DNA from: Macropodus opercularis
Lineage: Eukaryota; Chordata; Actinopteri; Anabantiformes; Osphronemidae
DNA: 64,000 bases
Assembly (NCBI GenBank): GCA_030770545.1
Contig: CM061092.1
Span: 19,903,501 to 19,967,500, forward strand
Reading direction: 5' to 3'
The translations under genes and the position numbers were made by a program. Positions 47,070 through 60,057 of the stretch are shown piece by piece; position 1 is the first letter of the stretch, and every line of letters starts with the position of its first letter. The notes below the pieces were generated by a model. It was given only the letters and a program-made list of their open reading frames with translations. It made no database searches and was not told where the DNA came from.

Positions 47070-47141
47070 GGTTCCATAGTGTAATGGTTAGCACTCTGGA
47101 CTCTGAATCCAGCGATCCGAGTTCAAATCTCGGTGGGACCT
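47070..47141 (+). tRNA. tRNA-Gln (CTG), module A, D-stem mutant
   Basis: G10 is A (ccatagtg), breaking the first D-stem pair with C25 and changing the A box. Confidence 0.8.
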
Positions 47142-47602
47142 GCCAAGAGCATCTCCTTCTCCTGAAAAGCTTTTGACACAAGCCCTGCCATCCGTGGCGG
47201 TGTACTTCATCGCCTTCAAACCCACGCCTTGGCCTTCTTTTAGAAGGAAGTTTATGTGGAATCATTGCTGCAACAATCCTTACAAAGGCTTTTTGCAGTA
47301 CTTGCCAAGGTCTGAGCTTCCTTGTTGCAAGAAAACTGGACCACCTACGTAAAGTCCATCTACTGAACCCACGCCTTCTTTGAAATGACAGAATTCCACC
47401 TTGGGAAGCTGCACAGATGTCACTCTGTCAGTCGCCATAACACTAGTCACACCGGATTGCATTAGGACAAATCACATGTTGTTTTGCTCACTCTTTGCTG
47501 GGATAGAATCAACATCTTGCTTGTGTTTGTCATTGAGAACAGCGCTGACGCTGTCGTGTGTGTACGAAAAGACACGGCACAGGTGTCGTTCAAGACCCGC
47601 TT

Positions 47603-47674
47603 GGTTCCATGGTGTAATGGTTAGCACTCTGGACTCTGAATCCAGCGATCCGAGTTCAAATCTCGGTGGGACCT
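47603..47674 (+). tRNA. tRNA-Gln (CTG), module B
   Basis: Standard gene. The downstream flank carries the marker ctctttcttctc shared only with the copy at 49768. Confidence 0.95.
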
Positions 47675-48141
47675 GTCAAGTGCTCTTTCTTCTCTTGGAA
47701 ACCTTCAAATCCACATCCTGCCTCCTTGGCTGTGTACTCTATGACCCTCAAACCCATGTCTTGTCCCTCTCTTTGGTGGGAAGTTATGTGGAATCGTTGC
47801 TGCGTCAATCGTTAGAAAGCCTTTTTTCAGTACCTACCGCATGCGCCAAGATCTGAGCTTCCTTGTTGCAAGAAAACTAAACTACACTGTTTTCCTTCTG
47901 ACAATCTGAGCCCACGTCTGTTGGGCAGATGGTCACCTATAAAAGACGAGACACACACAGTAGCATTATCACAAGACAGGTAACTTTTGCCACAATACTA
48001 GTGACACCGGGATAAATTTGGGTAAAGTACATTTTTTTCACTGACTTTGTCTTTGGATGAATCAACGTCTTGCTTGTGTTTGCCACTAAGAACAGCACCG
48101 ACTCTGTGCTGTGCTTATGAAAAGACACGACACGCTGTCTC

Positions 48142-48213
48142 GGTTCCATGGTGTAATGGTTAGCACTCTGGACTTTGAGTCCAGTGATCCGAGTTCAAAT
48201 CTCGGTGGGACCT
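48142..48213 (+). tRNA. tRNA-Gln (TTG), module C
   Basis: Loop position A38 is G (ctttgag), the same change as in the copy at 50307. Confidence 0.9.
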
Positions 48214-48251
48214 GCCGCTTCTGCCTAATATTAAACGACAGGCTCTGCACA

Positions 48252-49045
48252 CCTGAAAGAGCACTTTCTCCTCTTCAAGAGGCGTGCTGCTACCTACCAC
48301 TATTTGGCGTCCAGCACCCACGTAAACCTGCTACGACAAGAGTCGTATTTGACTCCAGTGCGCAATATCAAGGGAAGTCTCTCAATGGCTTGCTTACAAC
48401 ACGGCCAAAGACGCAGTGGAGTATAGGATGAAAGTTCACGTCTTTGGAAACAGCCCCCTCACCTGCTACGTATGGCTTAAGACGTGATGCTCTACTTGGA
48501 GAAGCGCAGTTTGGCGCAGATGCAAGACGCCTTGTGGACAGAGACTTTTATGTAGATGAGGGATTGAAACCCCGACCTTCTGTCAACAAAGCCATTTGTC
48601 TCCTCAAGGCCACACAAGATATGCTTGCCATCTCCAACCTGAGACTCCCTAAAATAGCATCAAATAGCCCAACTAGCTTTCTCTTCAGCCTTCAGTCTAT
48701 GGACCAAGCTGGAACCTCCACAATGACACCTTCGTATTTTGTGTCATTCACAGTGACAAGCCATTTACCCGTAGGGGTGTCTTAGCAACCGTCAGCAGTG
48801 TGCTTGACCCCCTTGGTCTCATAGTCCCGGTTAGTGTGAAAGGGAAACTTTTGCTCAGAGAACTCACTAGAACGGCAATCGACTGGGATGCTCCCCAAAC
48901 AAAGAAGCTGAATGGAACATCTGGGGAGGTTTCATTGCAGGATCTCAAACACTTTGAGATAGACGAGCGTAGACCACAGCATCTTTCACAAACTCTGTGA
49001 AAAAAGAGATGCAGGTTTTTGCTGACGCCTCTAAGCTGCTGTGAT
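48252..49045 (+). pseudogene. BEL/Pao pol fragment, copy 8
   Basis: Right end reads ctctaagctgctg, shared only with copy 9. Confidence 0.85.
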
Positions 49046-49235
49046 GTTGGGCAGATGGTCTCCTATAGCGAACCAGACACACACGGTAGCATTGTCGCAC
49101 ATCACTTTGGCCACAATACTAGTGACACTGGGATAAATTTGGGCAAATTACAAATGTTGCAGCGACTTTTGTCTAGGATTCAATCCACATCTAGCTTGTG
49201 TTTGTCACTGAGAACAGCGCCGACTCTTGTGTCTT

Positions 49236-49307
49236 GGTTCCATGGTGTAATGGTTAGCACTCTGGACTCTGAATCCAGCGATCCGAGTTCAAATCTCGGT
49301 GGGACCT
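49236..49307 (+). tRNA. tRNA-Gln (CTG), module A
   Basis: Standard CTG sequence. Confidence 0.95.
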
Positions 49308-49767
49308 GCCAAGAGCATCTCCTTCTCCCGAAATTCTTCGACACAAGCCCTGCCATCCGTGGCGGTGTACTTCATCGCCTTCAAACCCACGCCTTGGCCT
49401 TCTTTTAGAAGGAAGTTTATGTGGAATCATTGCTGCAACAATCCTTACAAAGGCTTTTTGCAGTACTTGCCAAGGTCTGAGCTTCCTTGTTGCAAGAAAA
49501 CTGGACCACCTACGTAAAGTCCATCTACTGAACCCACGCCTTCTTTGAAATGACAGAATTCCACCTTGGGAAGCTGCACAGATGTCACTCTGTCAGTCGC
49601 CATAACACTAGTCACACCGGATTGCATTAGGACAAATCACATGTTGTTTTGCTCACTCTTTGCTGGGATAGAATCAACATCTTGCTTGTGTTTGTCATTG
49701 AGAACAGCGCTGACGCTGTCGTGTGTGTACGAAAAGACACGGCACAGGTGTCGTTCAAGACCCGCTT

Positions 49768-49839
49768 GGTTCCATGGTGTAATGGTTAGCACTCTGGACT
49801 CTGAATCCAGCGATCCGAGTTCAAATCTCGGTGGGACCT
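49768..49839 (+). tRNA. tRNA-Gln (CTG), module B
   Basis: Standard gene; flank markers match those of the copy at 47603. Confidence 0.95.
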
Positions 49840-50306
49840 GTCAAGTGCTCTTTCTTCTCTTGGAAACCTTCAAATCCACATCCTGCCTCCTTGGCTGTGT
49901 ACTCTATGACCCTCAAACCCATGTCTTGTCCCTCTCTTTGGTGGGAAGTTATGTGGAATCGTTGCTGCGTCAATCGTTAGAAAGCCTTTTTTCAGTACCT
50001 ACCGCATGCGCCAAGATCTGAGCTTCCTTGTTGCAAGAAAACTAAACTACACTGTTTTCCTTCTGACAATCTGAGCCCACGTCTGTTGGGCAGATGGTCA
50101 CCTATAAAAGACGAGACACACACAGTAGCATTATCACAAGACAGGTAACTTTTGCCACAATACTAGTGACACCGGGATAAATTTGGGTAAAGTACATTTT
50201 TTTCACTGACTTTGTCTTTGGATGAATCAACGTCTTGCTTGTGTTTGCCACTAAGAACAGCACCGACTCTGTGCTGTGCTTATGAAAAGACACGACACGC
50301 TGTCTC

Positions 50307-50378
50307 GGTTCCATGGTGTAATGGTTAGCACTCTGGACTTTGAGTCCAGTGATCCGAGTTCAAATCTCGGTGGGACCT
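50307..50378 (+). tRNA. tRNA-Gln (TTG), module C
   Basis: A38 is G, shared with 48142. Confidence 0.9.
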
Positions 50379-50416
50379 GCCGCTTCTGCCTAATATTAAA
50401 CGACAGGCTCTGCACA

Positions 50417-51210
50417 CCTGAAAGAGCACTTTCTCCTCTTCAAGAGGCGTGCTGCTACCTACCACTATTTGGCGTCCAGCACCCACGTAAACCTGCTACG
50501 ACAAGAGTCGTATTTGACTCCAGTGCGCAATATCAAGGGAAGTCTCTCAATGGCTTGCTTACAACACGGCCAAAGACGCAGTGGAGTATAGGATGAAAGT
50601 TCACGTCTTTGGAAACAGCCCCCTCACCTGCTACGTATGGCTTAAGACGTGATGCTCTACTTGGAGAAGCGCAGTTTGGCGCAGATGCAAGACGCCTTGT
50701 GGACAGAGACTTTTATGTAGATGAGGGATTGAAACCCCGACCTTCTGTCAACAAAGCCATTTGTCTCCTCAAGGCCACACAAGATATGCTTGCCATCTCC
50801 AACCTGAGACTCCCTAAAATAGCATCAAATAGCCCAACTAGCTTTCTCTTCAGCCTTCAGTCTATGGACCAAGCTGGAACCTCCACAATGACACCTTCGT
50901 ATTTTGTGTCATTCACAGTGACAAGCCATTTACCCGTAGGGGTGTCTTAGCAACCGTCAGCAGTGTGCTTGACCCCCTTGGTCTCATAGTCCCGGTTAGT
51001 GTGAAAGGGAAACTTTTGCTCAGAGAACTCACTAGAACGGCAATCGACTGGGATGCTCCCCAAACAAAGAAGCTGAATGGAACATCTGGGGAGGTTTCAT
51101 TGCAGGATCTCAAACACTTTGAGATAGACGAGCGTAGACCACAGCATCTTTCACAAACTCTGTGAAAAAAGAGATGCAGGTTTTTGCTGACGCCTCTAAG
51201 CTGCTGTGAT
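50417..51210 (+). pseudogene. BEL/Pao pol fragment, copy 9
   Basis: Shares ctctaagctgctg with copy 8. Confidence 0.85.
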
Positions 51211-51400
51211 GTTGGGCAGATGGTCTCCTATAGCGAACCAGACACACACGGTAGCATTGTCGCACATCACTTTGGCCACAATACTAGTGACACTGGGATA
51301 AATTTGGGCAAATTACAAATGTTGCAGCGACTTTTGTCTAGGATTCAATCCACATCTAGCTTGTGTTTGTCACTGAGAACAGCGCCGACTCTTGTGTCTT

Positions 51401-51472
51401 GGTTCCATGGTGTAATGGTTAGCACTCTGGACTCTGAATCCAGCGATCCGAGTTCAAATCTCGGTGGGACCT
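51401..51472 (+). tRNA. tRNA-Gln (CTG), module A
   Basis: Standard CTG sequence. Confidence 0.95.
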
Positions 51473-51932
51473 GCCAAGAGCATCTCCTTCTCCCGAAATT
51501 CTTCGACACAAGCCCTGCCATCCGTGGCGGTGTACTTCATCGCCTTCAAACCCACGCCTTGGCCTTCTTTTAGAAGGAAGTTTATGTGGAATCATTGCTG
51601 CAACAATCCTTACAAAGGCTTTTTGCAGTACTTGCCAAGGTCTGAGCTTCCTTGTTGCAAGAAAACTGGACCACCTACGTAAAGTCCATCTACTGAACCC
51701 ACGCCTTCTTTGAAATGACAGAATTCCACCTTGGGAAGCTGCACAGATGTCACTCTGTCAGTCGCCATAACACTAGTCACACCGGATTGCATTAGGACAA
51801 ATCACATGTTGTTTTGCTCACTCTTTGCTGGGATAGAATCAACATCTTGCTTGTGTTTGTCATTGAGAACAGCGCTGACGCTGTCGTGTGTGTACGAAAA
51901 GACACGGCACAGGTGTCGTTCAAGACCCGCTT

Positions 51933-52004
51933 GGTTCCATGGTGTAATGGTTAGCACTCTGGACTCTGAATCCAGCGATCCGAGTTCAAATCTCGGTGGG
52001 ACCT
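51933..52004 (+). tRNA. tRNA-Gln (CTG), module B
   Basis: Standard CTG sequence. Confidence 0.95.
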
Positions 52005-52472
52005 GTCAAGTGCTCCTTCTTCTCTTGGAAACCTTCAAATCCACATCCTGCCTCCTTGGCTGTGTACTCTATGACCCTCAAACCCATGTCTTGTCCCTCT
52101 CTTTGGTGGGAAGTTATGTGGAATCGTTGCTGCGTGAATCGTTAGAAAGCCTTTTTTCAGTACCTACCGCATGCGCCAAGATCTGAGCTTCCTTGTTGCA
52201 AGAAAACTAAACTACACTGTTTTCCTTCTGACAATCTGAGCCCACGTCTGTTGGGCAGATGGTCACCTATAAAAGACGAGACACACACAGTAGCATTATC
52301 ACAAGACAGGTAACTTTTGCCACAATACTAGTGACACCGGGATAAATTTGGGTAAAGTACATTTTTTTTCACTGACTTTTTCTTTGGATGAATCAACGTC
52401 TTGCTTGTGTTTGCCACTAAGAACAGCACCGACTCTGTGCTGTCCTTATGAAAAGACACGACACGCTGTCTC

Positions 52473-52544
52473 GGTTCCATGGTGTAATGGTTAGCACTCT
52501 GGACTTTGAATCCAGTGATCCGAGTTCAAATCTCGGTGGGACCT
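52473..52544 (+). tRNA. tRNA-Gln (TTG), module C
   Basis: Standard gene. The upstream flank has the variant ctgtccttatg, also seen at 60,020-60,030 and 63,820-63,830. Confidence 0.95.
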
Positions 52545-52582
52545 GCCGCTTCTGCCTAATATTAAACGACAGGCTCTGCACA

Positions 52583-53376
52583 CCTGAAAGAGCACTTTCT
52601 CCTCTTCAAGAGGCGTGCTGCTACCTACCACTATTTGGCGTCCAGCACCCACGTAAACCTGCTACGACAAGAGTCGTATTTGACTCCAGTGCGCAATATC
52701 AAGGGAAGTCTCTCAATGGCTTGCTTACAACACGGCCAAAGACGCAGTGGAGTATCGGATGAAAGTTCACGTCTTTGGAAACAGCCCCCTCACCTGCTAC
52801 GTATGGCTTAAGACGTGATGCTCTACTTGGAGAAGCGCAGTTTGGCGCAGATGCAAGACGCCTTGTGGACAGAGACTTTTATGTAGATGAGGGATTGAAA
52901 CCCCGACCTTCTGTCAACAAAGCCATTTGTCTCCTCAAGGCCACACAAGATATGCTTGCCATCTCCAACCTGAGACTCCCTAAAATAGCATCAAATAGCC
53001 CAACTAGCTTTCTCTTCAGCCTTCAGTCTATGGACCAAGCTGGAACCTCCACAATGACACCTTCGTATTTTGTGTCATTCACAGTGACAAGCCATTTACC
53101 CGTAGGGGTGTCTTAGCAACCGTCAGCAGTGTGCTTGACCCCCTTGGTCTCATAGTCCCGGTTAGTGTGAAAGGGAAACTTTTGCTCAGAGAACTCACTA
53201 GAACGGCAATCGACTGGGATGCTCCCCAAACAAAGAAGCTGAATGGAACATCTGGGGAGGTTTCATTGCAGGATCTCAAACACTTTGAGATAGACGAGCG
53301 TAGACCACAGCATCTTTCACAAACTCTGTGAAAAAAGAGATGCAGGTTTTTGCTGATGCCTCTAAGTTGCTGTGAT
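52583..53376 (+). pseudogene. BEL/Pao pol fragment, copy 10
   Basis: Right end reads gctgatgcctc, also in copies 12, 13 and 14. Confidence 0.85.
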
Positions 53377-53566
53377 GTTGGGCAGATGGTCTCCTATAGC
53401 GAACCAGACACACACGGTAGCATTGTCGCACATCACTTTGGCCACAATACTAGTGACACTGGGATAAATTTGGGCAAATTACAAATGTTGCAGCGACTTT
53501 TGTCTAGGATTCAATCCACATCTAGCTTGTGTTTGTCACTGAGAACAGCGCCGACTCTTGTGTCTT

Positions 53567-53638
53567 GGTTCCATGGTGTAATGGTTAGCACTCTGGACTC
53601 TGAATCCAGCGATCCGAGTTCAAATCTCGGTGGGACCT
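53567..53638 (+). tRNA. tRNA-Gln (CTG), module A
   Basis: Standard gene; first of the 3,793-bp second-level repeat. Confidence 0.95.
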
Positions 53639-54099
53639 GCCAAGAGCATCTCCTTCTCCCGAAAAGCTTTCGACACAAGCCCTGCCATCCGTGGCGGTGT
53701 ACTTCATCGCCTTCAAACCCACGCCTTGGCCTTCTTTTAGAAGGAAGTTTATGTGGAATCATTGCTGCAACAATCCTTACAAAGGCTTTTTGCAGTACTT
53801 GCCAAGGTCTGAGCTTCCTTGTTGCAAGAAAACTGGACCACCTACGTAAAGTCCATCTACTGAACCCACGCCTTCTTTGAAATGACAGAATTCCACCTTG
53901 GGAAGCTGCACAGATGTCACTCTGTCAGTCGCCATAACACTAGTCACACCGGATTGCATTAGGACAAATCACATGTTGTTTTGCTCACTCTTTGCTGGGA
54001 TAGAATCAACATCTTGCTTGTGTTTGTCATTGAGAACAGCGCTGACGCTGTCGTGTGTGTACGAAAAGACACGGCACAGGTGTCGTTCAAGACCCGCTT

Positions 54100-54171
54100 G
54101 GTTCCATGGTGTAATGGTTAGCACTCTGGACTTTGAATCCAGTGATCCGAGTTCAAATCTCGGTGGGACCT
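54100..54171 (+). tRNA. tRNA-Gln (TTG), B/C hybrid module
   Basis: Upstream flank is type B, while anticodon and downstream flank are type C. The junction therefore lies within the 5' half of the gene, upstream of the anticodon, or at its 5' edge. Confidence 0.95.
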
Positions 54172-54209
54172 GCCGCTTCTGCCTAATATTAAACGACAGG
54201 GTTTGCACA

Positions 54210-55003
54210 CCTGAAAGAGCACTTTCTCCTCTTCAAGAGGCGTGCTGCTACCTACCACTATTTGGCGTCCAGCACCCACGTAAACCTGGTACGACAACAG
54301 TCGTATTTGACTCCAGTGCGCAATATCAAGGGAAGTCTCTCAATGGCTTGCTTACAACACGGCCAAAGACGCAGTGGAGTATCGGATGAAAGTTCACGTC
54401 TTTGGAAACAGCCCCCTCACCTGCTACGTATGGCTTAAGACGTGATGCTCTACTTGGAGAAGCGCAGTTTGGCGCAGATGCAAGACGCCTTGTGGACAGA
54501 GACTTTTATGTAGATGAGGGATTGAAACCCCGACCTTCTGTCAACAAAGCCAATTTTCTCCTCAAGGCCACACAAGATATGCTTGCCATCTCCAACCTGA
54601 GACTCCCTAAAATAGCATCAAATAGCCCAACTAGCTTTCTCTTCAGCCTTCAGTCTATGGACCAAGCTGGAACCTCCACAATGACACCTTCGTATTTTGT
54701 GTCATTCACAGTGACAAGCCATTTACCCGTAGGGGTGTCTTAGCAACCGTCAGCAGTGTGCTTGACCCCCTTGGTCTCATAGTCCCGGTTAGTGTGAAAG
54801 GGAAACTTTTGCTCAGAGAACTCACTAGAACGGCAATCGACTGGGATGCTCCCCAAACAAAGAAGCTGAATGGAACATCTGGGGAGGTTTCATTGCAGGA
54901 TCTCAAACACTTTGAGATAGACGAGCGTAGACCACAGCATCTTTCACAAACTCTGTGAAAAAAGAGATGCAGGTTTTTGCTGACGCCTCTAAGTTGCTGT
55001 GAT
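54210..55003 (+). pseudogene. BEL/Pao pol fragment, copy 11
   Basis: Follows a B/C hybrid tRNA. Has the gacagggtttgcacac left junction and the NFLL variant otherwise confined to copies 1-3. Confidence 0.85.
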
Positions 55004-55193
55004 GTTGGGCAGATGGTCTCCTATAGCGAACCAGACACACACGGTAGCATTGTCGCACATCACTTTGGCCACAATACTAGTGACACTGGGATAAATTTGG
55101 GCAAATTACAAATGTTGCAGCGACTTTTGTCTAGGATTCAATCCACATCTAGCTTGTGTTTGTCACTGAGAACAGCGCCGACTCTTGTGTCTT

Positions 55194-55265
55194 GGTTCCA
55201 TGGTGTAATGGTTAGCACTCTGGACTCTGAATCCAGCGATCCGAGTTCAAATCTCGGTGGGACCT
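55194..55265 (+). tRNA. tRNA-Gln (CTG), module A
   Basis: Standard CTG sequence. Confidence 0.95.
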
Positions 55266-55725
55266 GCCAAGAGCATCTCCTTCTCCCGAAATTCTTCGAC
55301 ACAAGCCCTGCCATCCGTGGCGGTGTACTTCATCGCCTTCAAACCCACGCCTTGGCCTTCTTTTAGAAGGAAGTTTATGTGGAATCATTGCTGCAACAAT
55401 CCTTACAAAGGCTTTTTGCAGTACTTGCCAAGGTCTGAGCTTCCTTGTTGCAAGAAAACTGGACCACCTACGTAAAGTCCATCTACTGAACCCACGCCTT
55501 CTTTGAAATGACAGAATTCCACCTTGGGAAGCTGCACAGATGTCACTCTGTCAGTCGCCATAACACTAGTCACACCGGATTGCATTAGGACAAATCACAT
55601 GTTGTTTTGCTCACTCTTTGCTGGGATAGAATCAACATCTTGCTTGTGTTTGTCATTGAGAACAGCGCTGACGCTGTCGTGTGTGTACGAAAAGACACGG
55701 CACAGGTGTCGTTCAAGACCCGCTT

Positions 55726-55797
55726 GGTTCCATGGTGTAATGGTTAGCACTCTGGACTCTGAATCCAGCCATCCGAGTTCAAATCTCGGTGGGACCT
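55726..55797 (+). tRNA. tRNA-Gln (CTG), module B
   Basis: G45 is C in the variable loop. Confidence 0.92.
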
Positions 55798-56264
55798 GTC
55801 AAGTGCTCCTTCTTCTCTTGGAAACCTTCAAATCCACATCCTGCCTCCTTGGCTGTGTACTCTATGACCCTCAAACCCATGTCTTGTCCCTCTCTTTGGT
55901 GGGAAGTTATGTGGAATCGTTGCTGCGTGAATCGTTAGAAAGCCTTTTTTCAGTACCTACCGCATGCGCCAAGATCTGAGCTTCCTTGTTGCAAGAAAAC
56001 TAAACTACACTGTTTTCCTTCTGACAATCTGAGCCCACGTCTGTTGGGCAGATGGTCACCTATAAAAGACGAGACACACACAGTAGCATTATCACAAGAC
56101 AGGTAACTTTTGCCACAATACTAGTGACACCGGGATAAATTTGGGTAAAGTACATTTTTTTCACTGACTTTGTCTTTGGATGAATCAACGTCTTGCTTGT
56201 GTTTGCCACTAAGAACAGCACCGACTCTGTGCTGTGCTTATGAAAAGACACGACACGCTGTCTC

Positions 56265-56336
56265 GGTTCCATGGTGTAATGGTTAGCACTCTGGACTTTG
56301 AATCCAGTGATCCGAGTTCAAATCTCGGTGGGACCT
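56265..56336 (+). tRNA. tRNA-Gln (TTG), module C
   Basis: Standard TTG sequence. Confidence 0.95.
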
Positions 56337-56374
56337 GCCGCTTCTGCCTAATATTAAACGACAGGCTCTGCACA

Positions 56375-57168
56375 CCTGAAAGAGCACTTTCTCCTCTTCA
56401 AGAGGCGTGCTGCTACCTACCACTATTTGGCGTCCAGCACCCACGTAAACCTGCTACGACAAGAGTCGTATTTGACTCCAGTGCGCAATATCAAGGGAAG
56501 TCTCTCAATGGCTTGCTTACAACACGGCCAAAGACGCAGTGGAGTATCGGATGAAAGTTCACGTCTTTGGAAACAGCCCCCTCACCTGCTACGTATGGCT
56601 TAAGACGTGATGCTCTACTTGGAGAAGCGCAGTTTGGCGCAGATGCAAGACGCCTTGTGGACAGAGACTTTTATGTAGATGAGGGATTGAAACCCCGACC
56701 TTCTGTCAACAAAGCCATTTGTCTCCTCAAGGCCACACAAGATATGCTTGCCATCTCCAACCTGAGACTCCCTAAAATAGCATCAAATAGCCCAACTAGC
56801 TTTCTCTTCAGCCTTCAGTCTATGGACCAAGCTGGAACCTCCACAATGACACCTTCGTATTTTGTGTCATTCACAGTGACAAGCCATTTACCCGTAGGGG
56901 TGTCTTAGCAACCGTCAGCAGTGTGCTTGACCCCCTTGGTCTCATAGTCCCGGTTAGTGTGAAAGGGAAACTTTTGCTCAGAGAACTCACTAGAACGGCA
57001 ATCGACTGGGATGCTCCCCAAACAAAGAAGCTGAATGGAACATCTGGGGAGGTTTCATTGCAGGATCTCAAACACTTTGAGATAGACGAGCGTAGACCAC
57101 AGCATCTTTCACAAACTCTGTGAAAAAAGAGATGCAGGTTTTTGCTGATGCCTCTAAGTTGCTGTGAT
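56375..57168 (+). pseudogene. BEL/Pao pol fragment, copy 12
   Basis: ICLL variant with gctgatgcctc. Confidence 0.85.
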
Positions 57169-57358
57169 GTTGGGCAGATGGTCTCCTATAGCGAACCAGA
57201 CACACACGGTAGCATTGTCGCACATCACTTTGGCCACAATACTAGTGACACTGGGATAAATTTGGGCAAATTACAAATGTTGCAGCGACTTTTGTCTAGG
57301 ATTCAATCCACATCTAGCTTGTGTTTGTCACTGAGAACAGCGCCGACTCTTGTGTCTT

Positions 57359-57430
57359 GGTTCCATGCTGTAATGGTTAGCACTCTAGACTCTGAATCCA
57401 GCGATCCGAGTTCAAATCTCGGTGGGACCT
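57359..57430 (+). tRNA. tRNA-Gln (CTG), module A, probable pseudogene
   Basis: G10 is C (D-stem mismatch and A-box change) and G29 is A (mismatch with C41 in the anticodon stem). This is the most damaged copy in the array. Confidence 0.65.
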
Positions 57431-57891
57431 GCCAAGAGCATCTCCTTCTCCCGAAAAGCTTTCGACACAAGCCCTGCCATCCGTGGCGGTGTACTTCATC
57501 GCCTTCAAACCCACGCCTTGGCCTTCTTTTAGAAGGAAGTTTATGTGGAATCATTGCTGCAACAATCCTTACAAAGGCTTTTTGCAGTACTTGCCAAGGT
57601 CTGAGCTTCCTTGTTGCAAGAAAACTGGACCACCTACGTAAAGTCCATCTACTGAACCCACGCCTTCTTTGAAATGACAGAATTCCACCTTGGGAAGCTG
57701 CACAGATGTCACTCTGTCAGTCGCCATAACACTAGTCACACCGGATTGCATTAGGACAAATCACATGTTGTTTTGCTCACTCTTTGCTGGGATAGAATCA
57801 ACATCTTGCTTGTGTTTGTCATTGAGAACAGCGCTGACGCTGTCGTGTGTGTACGAAAAGACACGGCACAGGTGTCGTTCAAGACCCGCTT

Positions 57892-57963
57892 GGTTCCATG
57901 GTGTAATGGTTAGCACTCTGGACTTTGAATCCAGTGATCCGAGTTCAAATCTCGGTGGGACCT
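57892..57963 (+). tRNA. tRNA-Gln (TTG), B/C hybrid module
   Basis: Same hybrid structure as at 54100, 3,792 bp later. Confidence 0.95.
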
Positions 57964-58001
57964 GCCGCTTCTGCCTAATATTAAACGACAGGGTTTGCAC
58001 A

Positions 58002-58795
58002 CCTGAAAGAGCACTTTCTCCTCTTCAAGAGGCGTGCTGCTACCTACCACTATTTGGCGTCCAGCACCCACGTAAACCTGGTACGACAACAGTCGTATTT
58101 GACTCCAGTGCGCAATATCAAGGGAAGTCTCTCAATGGCTTGCTTACAACACGGCCAAAGACGCAGTGGAGTATCGGATGAAAGTTCACGTCTTTGGAAA
58201 CAGCCCCCTCACCTGCTACGTATGGCTTAAGACGTGATGCTCTACTTGGAGAAGCGCAGTTTGGCGCAGATGCAAGACGCCTTGTGGACAGAGACTTTTA
58301 TGTAGATGAGGGATTGAAACCCCGACCTTCTGTCAACAAAGCCATTTGTCTCCTCAAGGCCACACAAGATATGCTTGCCATCTCCAACCTGAGACTCCCT
58401 AAAATAGCATCAAGTAGCCCATCTAGCTTTCTCTTCAGCCTTCAGTCTATGGACCAAGCTGGAACCTCCACAATGACACCTTCGTATTTTGTGTCATTCA
58501 CAGTGACAAGCCATTTACCCGTAGGGGTGTCTTAGCAACCGTCAGCAGTGTGCTTGACCCCCTTGGTCTCATAGTCCCGGTTAGTGTGAAAGGGAAACTT
58601 TTGCTCAGAGAACTCACTAGAACGGCAATCGACTGGGATGCTCCCCAAACAAAGAAGCTGAATGGAACATCTGGGGAGGTTTCATTGCAGGATCTCAAAC
58701 ACTTTGAGATAGACGAGCGTAGACCACAGCATCTTTCACAAACTCTGTGAAAAAAGAGATGCAGGTTTTTGCTGATGCCTCTAAGTTGCTGTGAT
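58002..58795 (+). pseudogene. BEL/Pao pol fragment, copy 13
   Basis: Follows a B/C hybrid tRNA. Private changes caagtagcccatctag (SSSPSS for SNSPTS). Confidence 0.85.
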
Positions 58796-58985
58796 GTTGG
58801 GCAGATGGTCTCCTATAGCGAACCAGACACACACGGTAGCATTGTCGCACATCACTTTGGCCACAATACTAGTGACACTGGGATAAATTTGGGCAAATTA
58901 CAAATGTTGCAGCGACTTTTGTCTAGGATTCAATCCACATCTAGCTTGTGTTTGTCACTGAGAACAGCGCCGACTCTTGTGTCTT

Positions 58986-59057
58986 GGTTCCATGGTGTAA
59001 TGGTTAGCACTCTGGACTCTGAATCCAGCGATCCGAGTTCAAATCTCGGTGGGACCT
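58986..59057 (+). tRNA. tRNA-Gln (CTG), module A
   Basis: Standard CTG sequence. Confidence 0.95.
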
Positions 59058-59517
59058 GCCAAGAGCATCTCCTTCTCCCGAAATTCTTCGACACAAGCCC
59101 TGCCATCCGTGGCGGTGTACTTCATCGCCTTCAAACCCACGCCTTGGCCTTCTTTTAGAAGGAAGTTTATGTGGAATCATTGCTGCAACAATCCTTACAA
59201 AGGCTTTTTGCAGTACTTGCCAAGGTCTGAGCTTCCTTGTTGCAAGAAAACTGGACCACCTACGTAAAGTCCATCTACTGAACCCACGCCTTCTTTGAAA
59301 TGACAGAATTCCACCTTGGGAAGCTGCACAGATGTCACTCTGTCAGTCGCCATAACACTAGTCACACCGGATTGCATTAGGACAAATCACATGTTGTTTT
59401 GCTCACTCTTTGCTGGGATAGAATCAACATCTTGCTTGTGTTTGTCATTGAGAACAGCGCTGACGCTGTCGTGTGTGTACGAAAAGACACGGCACAGGTG
59501 TCGTTCAAGACCCGCTT

Positions 59518-59589
59518 GGTTCCATGGTGTAATGGTTAGCACTCTGGACTCTGAATCCAGCGATCCGAGTTCAAATCTCGGTGGGACCT
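59518..59589 (+). tRNA. tRNA-Gln (CTG), module B
   Basis: Standard CTG sequence. Confidence 0.95.
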
Positions 59590-60057
59590 GTCAAGTGCTC
59601 CTTCTTCTCTTGGAAACCTTCAAATCCACATCCTGCCTCCTTGGCTGTGTACTCTATGACCCTCAAACCCATGTCTTGTCCCTCTCTTTGGTGGGAAGTT
59701 ATGTGGAATCGTTGCTGCGTGAATCGTTAGAAAGCCTTTTTTCAGTACCTACCGCATGCGCCAAGATCTGAGCTTCCTTGTTGCAAGAAAACTAAACTAC
59801 ACTGTTTTCCTTCTGACAATCTGAGCCCACGTCTGTTGGGCAGATGGTCACCTATAAAAGACGAGACACACACAGTAGCATTATCACAAGACAGGTAACT
59901 TTTGCCACAATACTAGTGACACCGGGATAAATTTGGGTAAAGTACATTTTTTTTCACTGACTTTTTCTTTGGATGAATCAACGTCTTGCTTGTGTTTGCC
60001 ACTAAGAACAGCACCGACTCTGTGCTGTCCTTATGAAAAGACACGACACGCTGTCTC

